This document shows positions 28,365-37,060 of a DNA stretch of 40,676 nt, one piece after another. The first letter of the stretch is position 1. Each line of letters begins with the position of its first letter. The notes beneath the pieces were generated by a model. It searched no databases. It was not told the DNA's origin and saw nothing but the letters and a program-made list of their open reading frames with translations. Source of the DNA: Bacteroidota bacterium (GTDB lineage: Bacteria; Bacteroidota; Bacteroidia; Chitinophagales; Saprospiraceae); NCBI GenBank assembly GCA_029567325.1, contig JAKQLF010000373.1:1-40676 (forward strand), given 5' to 3'. A program made the translations under genes and the position numbers.

Positions 28365-31300
28365 TTATTCTTTCATACTTTGGTAAATGGCATCACCGAT
28401 TCTGGTTCTGATATTCAAATCACTTATTTTGGAGTTATTCCTCGTTGGATACACTCTGTTAGCGAAAAATACATACAATAAATTTGCCTTTGGGTCTATC
28501 CAGGTAAAAGTCCCTGTGTATCCGGAATGGCCATAACTCTCCGGAGATGCTAATCGAGGTGCGTTTTCAACTTTTGGGTCAAAGGAGGGTTTATCAAATG
28601 CAATGCCCCTTCTATTGTTCTCTTCCTTGAATTGATAAGCTGTAAATTCATCCATTATTTCTGACTTAAAAAACCGTTCGCCGCCATAGGATCCTTTTTG
28701 TAAGTATAGCAACATCAGTTTGCTCAAATCATTGGCATTGCCAAATAATCCTGCGTGCCCAGAAACCCCATCTAGCATCGCAGCCCCTTCATCGTGTACA
28801 AAACCATGGATGAGTTGCCCTCTAAATAAACTGTCATATTCCGTAGGCACAATTTTCCCCAAACCGTACTGTTTTTTTGGATTGAATGTGAGAGAGTTGG
28901 CCCCAATTTTCTTATAAGTTTGTTTTAAATAAGTACCAAACTCTAGTCCTGTAATGGATTTGATCATCTGTGGATAGTAATAATAATGCAGGTCGCTATA
29001 CACATATCCTTGTTGTTTATTAACAGGAGATTCTTTGATTTCTTTAAATATTTGTTGAAGGTAAATTTGGTTCATCCATAAATTTTCATTGATTTCAATT
29101 GAAAAAATAGGTGTTTCCTTTGGGCTGAAAATATTGGGTTTCCAGGTGATGGTATTTGGTAACAAACATTGCTCCCACAATCCTTTTATGGAATCAACGG
29201 ATTGAACAATCTGAATGGTTCTTGTAGTCTTTTTACCGAATAATCGTTTGAAAAAAGAAGGTTTCTTGACCAAGTATATAAAGGCAGTGTCCAATTCTGG
29301 ATTGACTAAGAGTGCTTTATTGACCGTAATGATGGTGTCTACTGCATTTCTCCAAAATGGTATCCAAGCTTTGAGGCCTGACCTATGGGTCAACATGTCT
29401 TTAAATATAAGGTCGCCCTTATTGCTATTGGCTAGTGAAGGTACGTAAGTAGCAAATGTCTTATGGATGTCAAATTTACCTTCACTTGTCAATTGTAAAA
29501 GCGCCAGAGCAGAAGTACTGATTTTGGTGACAGAGGCAAAGTCATACACATCATCTACTTTTACTAGACCTGCTATTTCTGCTTGATTATTACCCTCGAT
29601 TTTTGTGACAGCAGATGTAAATTGATCCATGGCATCCGTTTTGATACCAGCCTCATATTTGATTTTTGCTATCGGTGCATTTGCCAATGCCTGCTCATAA
29701 GTGTGGTATCCATAAGCCTTTTGATAAACAGTTCTCCCATCTTTTACAACTTGTACAACTGCCCCAGGATAAGCTTTCTCCGTCAATCCCAAATTTATAA
29801 TAGAGTCAATTTTTGAAGTCAAAAGAGCTCCATCCATGCCTACTTGTTCTGGAATACCATAGGAAATACGGTTTAGGTCATCAGAAATAAGACCGTCACC
29901 TAACTTATATTTTTCATTGAGTGTCACAGGTAAACTTCCTTGAAAGGTAATGCCGCCAAATATTGCTTGTGCCATTGCATCTTCAGAATATTTGGTGTCT
30001 TGAAATCCAATTGCAATTGCTTTGAAATTTTCTAAATTTTCAATTTTTGGAATACTGTAAACATTACCAAACACAAATAGTAAGTTGTTTTTTAATGTAC
30101 TCAACATTTTCAGCGATTGTAAATTGTATTTGTTGAGGCTGTATCTTGAGGAAGCTCTGACTTCTTTGAGGTGCAAGCCAGTAATTACCACTTCATACTG
30201 CTTAAGGCTATCCATCCATTTGGCAAGTAAAATGCTGTCATTGGGTGGTAATGAAAAAACATCAACAGTGGTATAATTTTTACACATGGATTGAAAAGGC
30301 GTTTCACCAATGGCGTCTATTGATATGACTGCAATCTTTGAAGTGAGGTTTTTAATTGGGATGACGTTGTCCTCGTTTTTGATCAATGTAATCATTGCTT
30401 CTGCAAATTGATGGTTGAGGAAGTCAGATTTGGCTGTATTTAGATCTTGGACGAGGTTTTCGATTTCTATAGGTTTGAAATCAGAAAGTCCTACCCAATA
30501 TTTTGCTTTCAGTATTTTTTTGACTTTTTCATCGAGTATTTTCATCGATATTTTTCCTGATTTTACCGATCTAAGGATAGCATCAAAGGAGCTGGGTACA
30601 TCTTCAAAAGTTTCCAGAATGTCATTACCTGCGAGTAGTGCTTCTACCAATGCTTCCCCTTTAGGAAAGTTTTTTACTGCACCTTGCATATCCATGGCAT
30701 CGGTAAATGTGAGACCAGTAAACCCCATTTCATTTTTGAGCAGATCGGTCAAAATACTTTTTGAAAATGTTGCTGCAAGGCCTGGTTTTTTTTCGTAGAC
30801 AGGTACATCCAAATGTGATGTCATGACTCCTGCAAGACCATTATCTATTAATTTTTGAAATGGAACAAATTCAATGTTTTTTAGACGTTCCTTACTGTGA
30901 GGTATGATGGGCAAATCCTTATGAGAATCAACATCCGTGTCGCCATGCCCAGGAAAATGTTTTGCTGTGGCTATGATGTTTTGGGATTGCAAGCCTTTCA
31001 TGTAAGCCAAACCTTTCTGAGCAACTAAATTTTTATCTTCACCATATGATCTGAAATTGATGACGGGGTTGTTGATATTGATATTTACATCTACAACAGG
31101 CGCATAATTTACGTGGACACCCAATCTCTTACATTGTCTGCCTACCTCTGCACCCATCTCTTCGAGGAGTTCGTATTTACCATTGATAGCTCCCAAAGAC
31201 ATGTTATAAGGAAAGCGATCTGTACTGTCCATTCTCATCGCTAACCCCCATTCAAAATCTTCTCCTATCAATAATGGAACTTTTGAAATACTTTGTAGTT

Positions 31301-31586
31301 GATTGGTCAACCTTGCTTGTACGGTAGGCGGGCCAGCAAAAAAAACGATGCCACCTATGTGATAATCTTTGACATAGCGCATCAATTTCTCTACATCATG
31401 TGGTCTGCCTGATACATTTCCTCTCGGCATCAATAACTGTCCAACTTTTTCTTCAACAGTCAACTGTGCAAATACAGAGTCTACCCAATCATTTTGCTTA
31501 GGTTCTAAAAACTCTGGCCCTTTTTGAGCCTGTATGCTGAGACAAAACATGACGGATAAAATGATGGAAAAGTACCGTTTCAACAT
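28365..31586 (-). CDS. GH3 (NagZ-like) beta-N-acetylglucosaminidase fused to a serine beta-lactamase-like domain
   Basis: This 1073-residue exported protein has a signal peptide of about 20 residues (LSVMFCLSIQAQ). The GH3 domain (about 30-370) has LIGEDFEWGLAMRM, VNYAPVVDVN and the NagZ loop KHFPGHGDTDVDSHKDLP, with the catalytic Asp/His. A GH3 C-terminal-like domain follows. A beta-lactamase/transpeptidase-like domain begins near residue 590, with SVTK (Ser685, Lys688), YSD near 880 and HSG (GHSGYTG) near the C terminus, matching the SxxK, YxN and KTG motifs. NagZ removes GlcNAc from muropeptides; the fused domain could be a D,D-peptidase or amide hydrolase acting on the same fragments. The gene is monocistronic. 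Similar fusions are known in Bacteroidota. Confidence 0.9.
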   Translation of the reverse strand: MLKRYFSIILSVMFCLSIQAQKGPEFLEPKQNDWVDSVFAQLTVEEKVGQLLMPRGNVSGRPHDVEKLMRYVKDYHIGGIVFFAGPPTVQARLTNQLQSISKVPLLIGEDFEWGLAMRMDSTDRFPYNMSLGAINGKYELLEEMGAEVGRQCKRLGVHVNYAPVVDVNININNPVINFRSYGEDKNLVAQKGLAYMKGLQSQNIIATAKHFPGHGDTDVDSHKDLPIIPHSKERLKNIEFVPFQKLIDNGLAGVMTSHLDVPVYEKKPGLAATFSKSILTDLLKNEMGFTGLTFTDAMDMQGAVKNFPKGEALVEALLAGNDILETFEDVPSSFDAILRSVKSGKISMKILDEKVKKILKAKYWVGLSDFKPIEIENLVQDLNTAKSDFLNHQFAEAMITLIKNEDNVIPIKNLTSKIAVISIDAIGETPFQSMCKNYTTVDVFSLPPNDSILLAKWMDSLKQYEVVITGLHLKEVRASSRYSLNKYNLQSLKMLSTLKNNLLFVFGNVYSIPKIENLENFKAIAIGFQDTKYSEDAMAQAIFGGITFQGSLPVTLNEKYKLGDGLISDDLNRISYGIPEQVGMDGALLTSKIDSIINLGLTEKAYPGAVVQVVKDGRTVYQKAYGYHTYEQALANAPIAKIKYEAGIKTDAMDQFTSAVTKIEGNNQAEIAGLVKVDDVYDFASVTKISTSALALLQLTSEGKFDIHKTFATYVPSLANSNKGDLIFKDMLTHRSGLKAWIPFWRNAVDTIITVNKALLVNPELDTAFIYLVKKPSFFKRLFGKKTTRTIQIVQSVDSIKGLWEQCLLPNTITWKPNIFSPKETPIFSIEINENLWMNQIYLQQIFKEIKESPVNKQQGYVYSDLHYYYYPQMIKSITGLEFGTYLKQTYKKIGANSLTFNPKKQYGLGKIVPTEYDSLFRGQLIHGFVHDEGAAMLDGVSGHAGLFGNANDLSKLMLLYLQKGSYGGERFFKSEIMDEFTAYQFKEENNRRGIAFDKPSFDPKVENAPRLASPESYGHSGYTGTFTWIDPKANLLYVFFANRVYPTRNNSKISDLNIRTRIGDAIYQSMKE

Positions 31587-32005
31587 TTGATTTATTTTTG
31601 AATAGAAACATGAATATAAGCAAGTGCCTCGAAATATAGGATGATGATATCCAAAGTTTGTTGTTTTGGGATTTTTTGTTTCATTTCCAAGGGAAATGGC
31701 TGATAGGATGAGTGATTAAATCCGCTGTAAGAAGTTTGTAGATTTTTCAATCTATATGACTACTATTTTTGGCGATCTTACTTTTTCCTTGAAATTGAAA
31801 ATTTAAACGAAAACATAATTTGCTGCTTTTAGGGGTTTCATTTTTTTTAAAACGGAAAAGCATTGTGGAGTTTGAACTTCAGTTCTCAGTAAGCGGGACG
31901 CAAAGAAATCAATTTGGCTTTCACAAAAAAGCATTTTGGTTTCGATCTCTGGCTGCTGGCCTGTGGATTAATCGGGCAGTTACTAAAAATTGCTTTTATG
32001 AAGGT
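31587..32005. other. Intergenic region upstream of the GH3/beta-lactamase gene
   Basis: This stretch of 419 bp has no supported gene. A minus-strand TATATTTC (31638-31631), one base off the -7 consensus, lies 45 bp before the GH3/beta-lactamase ATG and is its likely promoter. A plus-strand reading at 31820-32071 runs antisense into the SASA gene and has no protein-like features. No repeat or RNA gene was recognised. Confidence 0.5.
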
Positions 32006-32833
32006 TTATTTCAAGAACTTTTGTATGTAAGCCATTGCAAATCTTTTACCAATTTCCCTTTGACCTTTTGAATCAAAATGGATCAAATCGCCTTTGTGTT
32101 TCAGATCTTTGGTTGAAATGGATGCAGCAAAAGGATCTTTCTCAACACATTTGTGCATAGCATCATTGATTTTTTGCCACCCAATTTTGTTTTCTGAGTA
32201 GCTGCCCAATTCACCGGCAATGATTGGTAAGGTTGGATTGCTTATAATAGACCTAAAAACTGAAAATAGTGTCTGTAGTCTATCCTGATAATGAGGAATA
32301 TCTTTTGGATTAGAATCACTTTCTCCCTGGTGCCATAAAACACCCTTCACCGTTCCAAAGGATTTTCCAAGAGTTACCTTTTCTTTGAAATTGCTCAAAA
32401 GAGTCACATTTCTGTAGGTCTCATCGTTGAGCCATTGCGAAATGGCACTCCCTCCTACGGCTGTTGGTATCATCAAAATACTTACATCATCTGGTATTTT
32501 GCCGAGTAATGCCAAGGCGAAAGACCTACCACAATCCAACCCAGTGAGGTTGGGTTCATAGAAATGAAGAGGTTCTTTTGCTAAAACAAGTTCGCCAGCC
32601 TGATTAATGCTGTAAATTCTATTATTTGTAAGGGTATCTTGAGGTTCTACAAAACCCCTGCCTGCCATATTTGATTGGCCAGCCATGATGAATACCCAAA
32701 CCTTTTCCTTTGGCGCAGATATGGTTGTTTGCTTATGCTGTTTTGGGAAATAGGAGGTTCTTTCCTCCGTTATTTTCTTAGCACAAGAAAAGAAGGTCAA
32801 AAGCACAACTGGTAAGTAAATATTTTTAAACAT
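32006..32833 (-). CDS. SASA/SGNH-family carbohydrate esterase lipoprotein (sialate O-acetylesterase-like)
   Basis: The protein has 275 residues from ATG 32833 (a TTG at 32842 would add three). It has a lipoprotein signal with lipobox LTFFSC. Block I is MAGQSNMAGRG, with the nucleophile Ser. Then come PTAVGGSAISQW and the block WHQGESDSN. The C-terminal HFDSKGQREIG holds the catalytic His. The SASA family (formerly DUF303) removes O-acetyl groups from sialic acids or xylan. It lies 80 bp downstream of the enolase-superfamily gene on the same strand, but a strong hairpin lies between them, so transcription may be partly separate. Periplasmic or surface location is likely. Confidence 0.85.
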   Translation of the reverse strand: MFKNIYLPVVLLTFFSCAKKITEERTSYFPKQHKQTTISAPKEKVWVFIMAGQSNMAGRGFVEPQDTLTNNRIYSINQAGELVLAKEPLHFYEPNLTGLDCGRSFALALLGKIPDDVSILMIPTAVGGSAISQWLNDETYRNVTLLSNFKEKVTLGKSFGTVKGVLWHQGESDSNPKDIPHYQDRLQTLFSVFRSIISNPTLPIIAGELGSYSENKIGWQKINDAMHKCVEKDPFAASISTKDLKHKGDLIHFDSKGQREIGKRFAMAYIQKFLK

Positions 32834-32871
32834 GTAATCCAATTTATCATCTAAATAGGTAACTGATTTTA

Positions 32872-32908
32872 AAGCAAAAAGCCCTGCAAGATGGAGGGCT
32901 TTTTGCTT
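32872..32908 (-). terminator. Terminator after the enolase-superfamily gene
   Basis: A perfect 14-bp stem AAGCAAAAAGCCCT (32872-32885) / AGGGCTTTTTGCTT (32895-32908) has a 9-nt loop. It is placed 16 bp after the stop of the minus-strand gene. The T-run lies within the stem arm. Confidence 0.75.
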
Positions 32909-32923
32909 GTTTTGAAGGCTTTT

Positions 32924-34390
32924 TTAACTCCAGAGTCTGTCCCAACTTCTGATGTTGTCCCATTCAGGAGTAGGTTCAAAAAATGTTTTATTGTCTGGTG
33001 ATAGATGTTGTTTCATTACCTCTTCATCGAGTTCAATGCCTAGACCTGGGGAATCAGGTACGGGTGCAAAACCATTTTCATACAATGGTTTTCCATCCAC
33101 CGTTTTGACCAACTTTGTCCAATATGGCACGTCAATAGAGTGATTTTCCAGACCAACAACATTGAGTGTTGCGGCCGCACAGTGAACATTAGCCATGAAG
33201 GAGATGGGAAGTCCAGCGAAATGCATGGCCATCGCTATTCCTTTTTCTTCTGCATAATCACCAATTTTCTTAGTTTCTAGTAAACCTCCTGATGTAGCAA
33301 GATCTGGATGTACAATGTCAACTGATTGAGTATCACAAAGTTTGACAAACTCTTCTTTCAAGTAGATGTCTTCTCCAGTACACAAAGGCGTATTGATAGC
33401 TGTCTTGATTTCTTTGAGTTGAGGTGTAAATTGCCAAGGAATCATGTCTTCCAACCAAGCCAATCTGAATTTTTCAACAGCTTGTCCCAACCTTATGGCA
33501 TTGTTGAGATCAAAATGACCATAATGATCAGAAGCAAGCGGAATTTCATAACCCACTACATTTCTTACCTTTTCGATATAGAGGCAGATGGCTTCCAAAC
33601 CTTTTTCAGTTATTTGCACTTGAGTAAGAGGGTGAGCTATTGCCCCATAAGACATAGGTTCATTACTCCATTGACGGCCTACATCCCAAAAGTTACCATT
33701 GACAATAGCTCCTGGTATGTCCTTTACAAGTTCAATTCCAAAATCCATCTTCAAAAATGTAAAACCTTTGTCTTTCATTCTTACCCTCATTTTCTCTGCA
33801 AAGACAGTTGAGTCTTTTTCTTGAGGCGTATCTGCATAAAGCCTTACTTTATCTCTGAATTTTCCACCCAGCAATTGATAAGCAGGGACATTGTATGCCT
33901 TACCTGCCAAGTCCCACAATGCCATTTCAACAGCACAAACTCCACCACCTTGTCTGGCATGAAAACCAAATTGTTTGATCCTTCTGAATAATAAATCGAC
34001 ACTAGTTGGATTCATACCTTTGATCCGACTTTTGAGAAACAAAGCATAACGCCAGTCTGCGCCATCTCTTACTTCTCCTAAGCCTACAATACCTTGATTG
34101 GTTTCTATTTTGATCACCGGACATCGGCCATTGCCATTCATGACTACCGCGTATTTCATGTCCGTAATCTTCAAGTCAGATGGAGCGGAGAATTTATTGA
34201 CTTTTGAAGTGGAGTGCTCCAATATTTCTTCTGGTCTGGATAAAAAGAGGCTTCCTAGTGTGATTCCGCCTAATGACTGTTTCAAGAAATCTCTTCGGTC
34301 GCTGCCGCCATTTGATTCTAAAGGGATTTTTTCTTCCTCTACCGGGTCTTTTAAACCCAACTTTTCAAGAAATTTTTGTGAAGGATTCAT
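32924..34390 (-). CDS. Enolase-superfamily (mandelate racemase/galactonate dehydratase-like) enzyme with Tat signal
   Basis: A 488-residue protein with a long N-terminal region carrying a twin-arginine motif, DRRDFLK (Arg32-Arg33), and a hydrophobic stretch (LGGITLGSLFL). The enolase N-terminal capping domain follows. The barrel has FLKMDFG (catalytic Lys position), LASDHYG (metal Asp), WLEDMIPWQ (metal Glu), CTGEDIY (third metal Glu), SVDIVHPDLATSGG and MAMHFAGLP (catalytic His). This arrangement fits acid-sugar dehydratases such as galactonate dehydratase; the substrate cannot be fixed. It lies 29 bp after the RraA-family gene and is probably co-transcribed with it. Export by Tat would place sugar-acid dehydration in the periplasm, which is unusual for the superfamily. 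Confidence 0.87.
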   Translation of the reverse strand: MNPSQKFLEKLGLKDPVEEEKIPLESNGGSDRRDFLKQSLGGITLGSLFLSRPEEILEHSTSKVNKFSAPSDLKITDMKYAVVMNGNGRCPVIKIETNQGIVGLGEVRDGADWRYALFLKSRIKGMNPTSVDLLFRRIKQFGFHARQGGGVCAVEMALWDLAGKAYNVPAYQLLGGKFRDKVRLYADTPQEKDSTVFAEKMRVRMKDKGFTFLKMDFGIELVKDIPGAIVNGNFWDVGRQWSNEPMSYGAIAHPLTQVQITEKGLEAICLYIEKVRNVVGYEIPLASDHYGHFDLNNAIRLGQAVEKFRLAWLEDMIPWQFTPQLKEIKTAINTPLCTGEDIYLKEEFVKLCDTQSVDIVHPDLATSGGLLETKKIGDYAEEKGIAMAMHFAGLPISFMANVHCAAATLNVVGLENHSIDVPYWTKLVKTVDGKPLYENGFAPVPDSPGLGIELDEEVMKQHLSPDNKTFFEPTPEWDNIRSWDRLWS

Positions 34391-34419
34391 GTTTATCTAT
34401 TTTTTGATTTATTTCAATA

Positions 34420-35331
34420 TTACCAAGTTCTGTCTTTCATATAATTATCTAATTCACTTCTGCTCATTGGCAATTTTTGGGAGTCAAGCCATGTGAGGAA
34501 ATCAGATTTTATGGCGTCTGTCCATTTGGTATCAATTTCTCCTGGGGTGTATTTGCCTTCAATCAATCTTTGATGGCCAAACTTATCTCGCAACTGTACG
34601 AACTCAGAGTTGATGATGAGTTCGTCTAAAAGGTGAGGTGGTATGAAAACGATACCTCCTTTTTTGGCAAGTAACACATCTCCAGGTACCACAAAAGCTC
34701 TGCCCATTCTGATTGGAACATTGAGTCCAGAAAGCATCATTTGTTGAATGTAACTAGGATCATGTCCTTTTGTAAAAGCATTAAAACCTTCTATAGCAGC
34801 CAAACCTTCGATGTCTCTAACTGAACCATTGAAAACCACACCATTTTTGGATTTCGCGAAAATGGCATTACCCAAATTATCACCAATCAATGTACCGTCC
34901 ACTATTTTTCCAAAACCATCTGCAATGTAAATGTCTCCAGCTTTGAGTACATCGATGGGCCAACTGTTCATTGCTCCAACTCGCCCTTCTTCTTTGCCTT
35001 TGTCTTTCCATACTTTTTCAAGGTCTGGTCGCAATGGAGCATATTGTGCGGTGACTACTCGGCCAGTCATGGCGATCTCGGGCTTGAGGATAAACCAATC
35101 ATTTTCGTATTGATTTTGATAACCCTTGTTTCTCATAAAGCCCCAAGCTTCCTCAATAGATATATTTTTGAGTCTTTCCAAAAGTTTATCTGAAACATGT
35201 GGCCGACCATCTGCACTGCGTTCTCCAGTCCAAAGAGGAGTTATTGATTTGAGGTGTTCTGCTGTTGGTGATACAGACTGGGCAATAGAAAATAGTGGCA
35301 TAGCCCAGATTATCAATGCTAATAATCTCAT
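34420..35331 (-). CDS. RraA-family protein (aldolase-like) with signal peptide
   Basis: The start is taken at ATG 35331 (residue 21 of a longer TTG reading), which exposes a clean signal peptide MRLLALIIWAMPLFSIAQ and gives 303 residues. The RraA fold is seen in MNSWPIDVLKAGDIYIADGF, GTLIGDNLGNAIFAKSKNGV, NGSVRDIEGL, VPIRMGRAFVVPGDVLLA and FIPPHLLDE. G-D-N-L and the Arg-Asp of the SVRD loop correspond to the substrate and metal site of 4-hydroxy-4-methyl-2-oxoglutarate/oxaloacetate aldolases. The conserved N-terminal part (LWTGERSADGRPHVSDKLLE) marks a subfamily larger than E. coli RraA. It is probably first in an operon with the enolase-like gene. A role in splitting or decarboxylating a 2-oxo acid made by its neighbour is inferred. 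Confidence 0.85.
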   Translation of the reverse strand: MRLLALIIWAMPLFSIAQSVSPTAEHLKSITPLWTGERSADGRPHVSDKLLERLKNISIEEAWGFMRNKGYQNQYENDWFILKPEIAMTGRVVTAQYAPLRPDLEKVWKDKGKEEGRVGAMNSWPIDVLKAGDIYIADGFGKIVDGTLIGDNLGNAIFAKSKNGVVFNGSVRDIEGLAAIEGFNAFTKGHDPSYIQQMMLSGLNVPIRMGRAFVVPGDVLLAKKGGIVFIPPHLLDELIINSEFVQLRDKFGHQRLIEGKYTPGEIDTKWTDAIKSDFLTWLDSQKLPMSRSELDNYMKDRTW

Positions 35332-35348
35332 AAATTTGAATTTGTAGC

Positions 35349-35356
35349 GAAATATA
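35349..35356 (-). promoter_or_regulatory. Likely -7 element of the RraA/enolase operon
   Basis: On the minus strand this reads TATATTTC followed by G, one base from TAnnTTTG, 17 bp before the RraA ATG. The same octamer precedes the GH3/beta-lactamase gene. A palindrome lies just upstream. Confidence 0.4.
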
Positions 35357-35372
35357 ACGATGTACTCCAGAT

Positions 35373-35393
35373 ATTTGAAATTAAATTTCAAAT
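35373..35393. promoter_or_regulatory. Perfect 21-bp palindrome upstream of the RraA gene (candidate operator)
   Basis: Arms ATTTGAAATT (35373-35382) and AATTTCAAAT (35384-35393) are perfect, around one central base. The palindrome lies about 17 bp upstream of the putative -7 element, over the expected -33 region. This is the geometry expected of a repressor or activator site for the sugar-acid operon. Confidence 0.5.
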
Positions 35394-35502
35394 TATATTG
35401 GATATTACTAAAGGTATAAGAATTACAAATTCATAAGACACTAATTGCTAAATAATTAGAGCTTACTTTATTTCTTGGAAAATTATGCTCTGTATTTAGT
35501 GT

Positions 35503-35807
35503 CTAAGGTTAGGATACATCTTTTTTATAATATGAGATCATAATTCGATAAGCTGAAAGAAATTTAACAAAACACTTCAGAAAGGTATTATAAGGCTAAT
35601 CACCTTGGAAACAACAAGAAAACCTACTAAATCTTGAGTCTACTGCCTGTGCCTAGGGTTGTCATCCCTACACTGTGTAGGGATAACCAAAAAACCTCCC
35701 GATACAAAAAACTCGTATCAGGCGTTAGTAATTCTTTTAAACTGCATAGGCACTATTCACCGTGTTTGGGTTCTGAACTACTCGATCAGTTTGTGTCCTA
35801 ACCTAAG
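35503..35807. repeat. 305-bp non-coding segment bounded by inverted repeats, with internal hairpins
   Basis: The terminal arms are 35503-35518 and 35792-35807: 14 of 16 positions pair, plus one G-T, with one mismatch. Inside, GTGCCTA (35649-35655) pairs with TAGGCAC (35747-35753) and encloses two hairpins: ATCCCTACAC/GTGTAGGGAT around a single T (35664-35684) and GATAC/GTATC (35701-35705 with 35715-35719). No ORF fills the segment. It could be a MITE-like element, a REP-like palindromic insertion or a structured RNA. No target-site duplication was seen. It lies between the RraA operon and the 3' end of the ATP-grasp gene, where no gene is expected. Confidence 0.55.
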
Positions 35808-35844
35808 CAATGGTTTATCTAACAAATTTGCAATGTAAAGTACT

Positions 35845-37044
35845 TTAATTTGTAGGTCGATCTGGAGCGGGTAGACTAGCATGATATTCAAATTTTATTC
35901 TTGATGTATAGTCTTCAAGAAGGTGAATCACTCGATTTTGGTCTTTACTGCGGACAATAAATCCTATGTGATGTTTTTTAATCATTTTCCAACAGATCTC
36001 CTCATCAACGAATGGTCCAAGATCAGGCCATTCATAACGCGAAAGGGAAATGACAATTCCAGCGTGATGTTTTTCCGTTTCTGGCAGGGAATAATGCCCA
36101 TTTTGCTTGGCTGCAATTTCGATTTTTGCCCATTCTGCCCATAGATTGATACCCGATGCTGCTTCCACCATTTCCGCTAGATTGGCTCCCCCGACTCTGG
36201 AGGAGGTCTCTAAAAAGTTGAAGTTTCCTTCCTTGTCCCGAATATACTCAGAGTGAGAGGCACCAAATTGTATACCAAAGGCTGTCAATAAATCAGCGTT
36301 TTGGTTGGTGAGTGTTTGTGCATCTTCATCATCATTGGCAAGACTTAAAGATCTGAAAATTCCTCCACCATGAGCGACTTCAAAAGGAGTATCTAAATAT
36401 TTACTTACATTGGAAAAAATTACCTTTCCTTCCCAAATAAGTGAATCAACGTGAAATACATCACCTGGTTTGAATGCTTCAATCAGAAATTCATGTCTGT
36501 GGTTACCCAAATGATGAATGGCTTCCCATGCATCGTGAGCATTATAAACTTTTTTAATACCAGTTGCAGATGCTTGCCCACGTGGCTTGATCATATAGGG
36601 TGGGGGAGTATTTGATAAAAACTCATTTATTTCAGCATCATGAAATAGTGCTGAAAACAAAGGATTGGGCAGGCAATGTTCTGCTGCCTTCATTCTCATA
36701 GCTAATTTATCACGGAAATATCTGGCTGTAGTTTCACCCATTCCAGGAATCCTGAAATATTCTCTTATATAGGCTGTATTTTCCACATCGAAATCATCTA
36801 GTGCCACCAGAACGTCAAACTTGATATGTTGCATGGTATGTGCAAGACCATTGATTACTACTTCCAGATCCCAGTTTCCTTTTTCATCCTCTTCCATATA
36901 AAATTTGTCAGTGAGGATGTCATATGGCCATTCTTCATCTTTAAGTTGGAGAGAAGTCAATAAAAACATGTTGACATTTTGAGCAGCTCCAGCCCTCATA
37001 AAATCAACTCCTTTAAAAAATCTGGAAATACACAATATATTCAT
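35845..37044 (-). CDS. ATP-grasp domain protein (carboxylate-amine ligase-like)
   Basis: The start is taken at ATG 37044; a longer frame overlaps the aminopeptidase gene and lacks support. It gives 399 residues with an ATP-grasp fold: YFRDKLAMRMKAAEHCLPNP (start of the fold), PPYMIKPRGQASATGIKKVY (ATP-binding Lys and Gly-rich loop), EFLIEAFKPGDVFHVDSLIW, GASHSEYIRDKEGNFNFLET (metal Glu) and SSRVGGANLAEMVEAASGIN. The order resembles carnosine-synthase/biotin-carboxylase-type ATP-grasp enzymes that join a carboxylate to an amine. The product is unknown. It follows the M17 aminopeptidase gene by 16 bp, so the two are almost certainly one transcript. Confidence 0.82.
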   Translation of the reverse strand: MNILCISRFFKGVDFMRAGAAQNVNMFLLTSLQLKDEEWPYDILTDKFYMEEDEKGNWDLEVVINGLAHTMQHIKFDVLVALDDFDVENTAYIREYFRIPGMGETTARYFRDKLAMRMKAAEHCLPNPLFSALFHDAEINEFLSNTPPPYMIKPRGQASATGIKKVYNAHDAWEAIHHLGNHRHEFLIEAFKPGDVFHVDSLIWEGKVIFSNVSKYLDTPFEVAHGGGIFRSLSLANDDEDAQTLTNQNADLLTAFGIQFGASHSEYIRDKEGNFNFLETSSRVGGANLAEMVEAASGINLWAEWAKIEIAAKQNGHYSLPETEKHHAGIVISLSRYEWPDLGPFVDEEICWKMIKKHHIGFIVRSKDQNRVIHLLEDYTSRIKFEYHASLPAPDRPTN

Positions 37045-37060
37045 ATACAATTGTTTGTCA

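Noticed and set aside
31820-32071. Plus-strand 83-codon ORF antisense to the SASA gene end
   Set aside because: No recognisable features or promoter; it overlaps a well-supported gene on the other strand.
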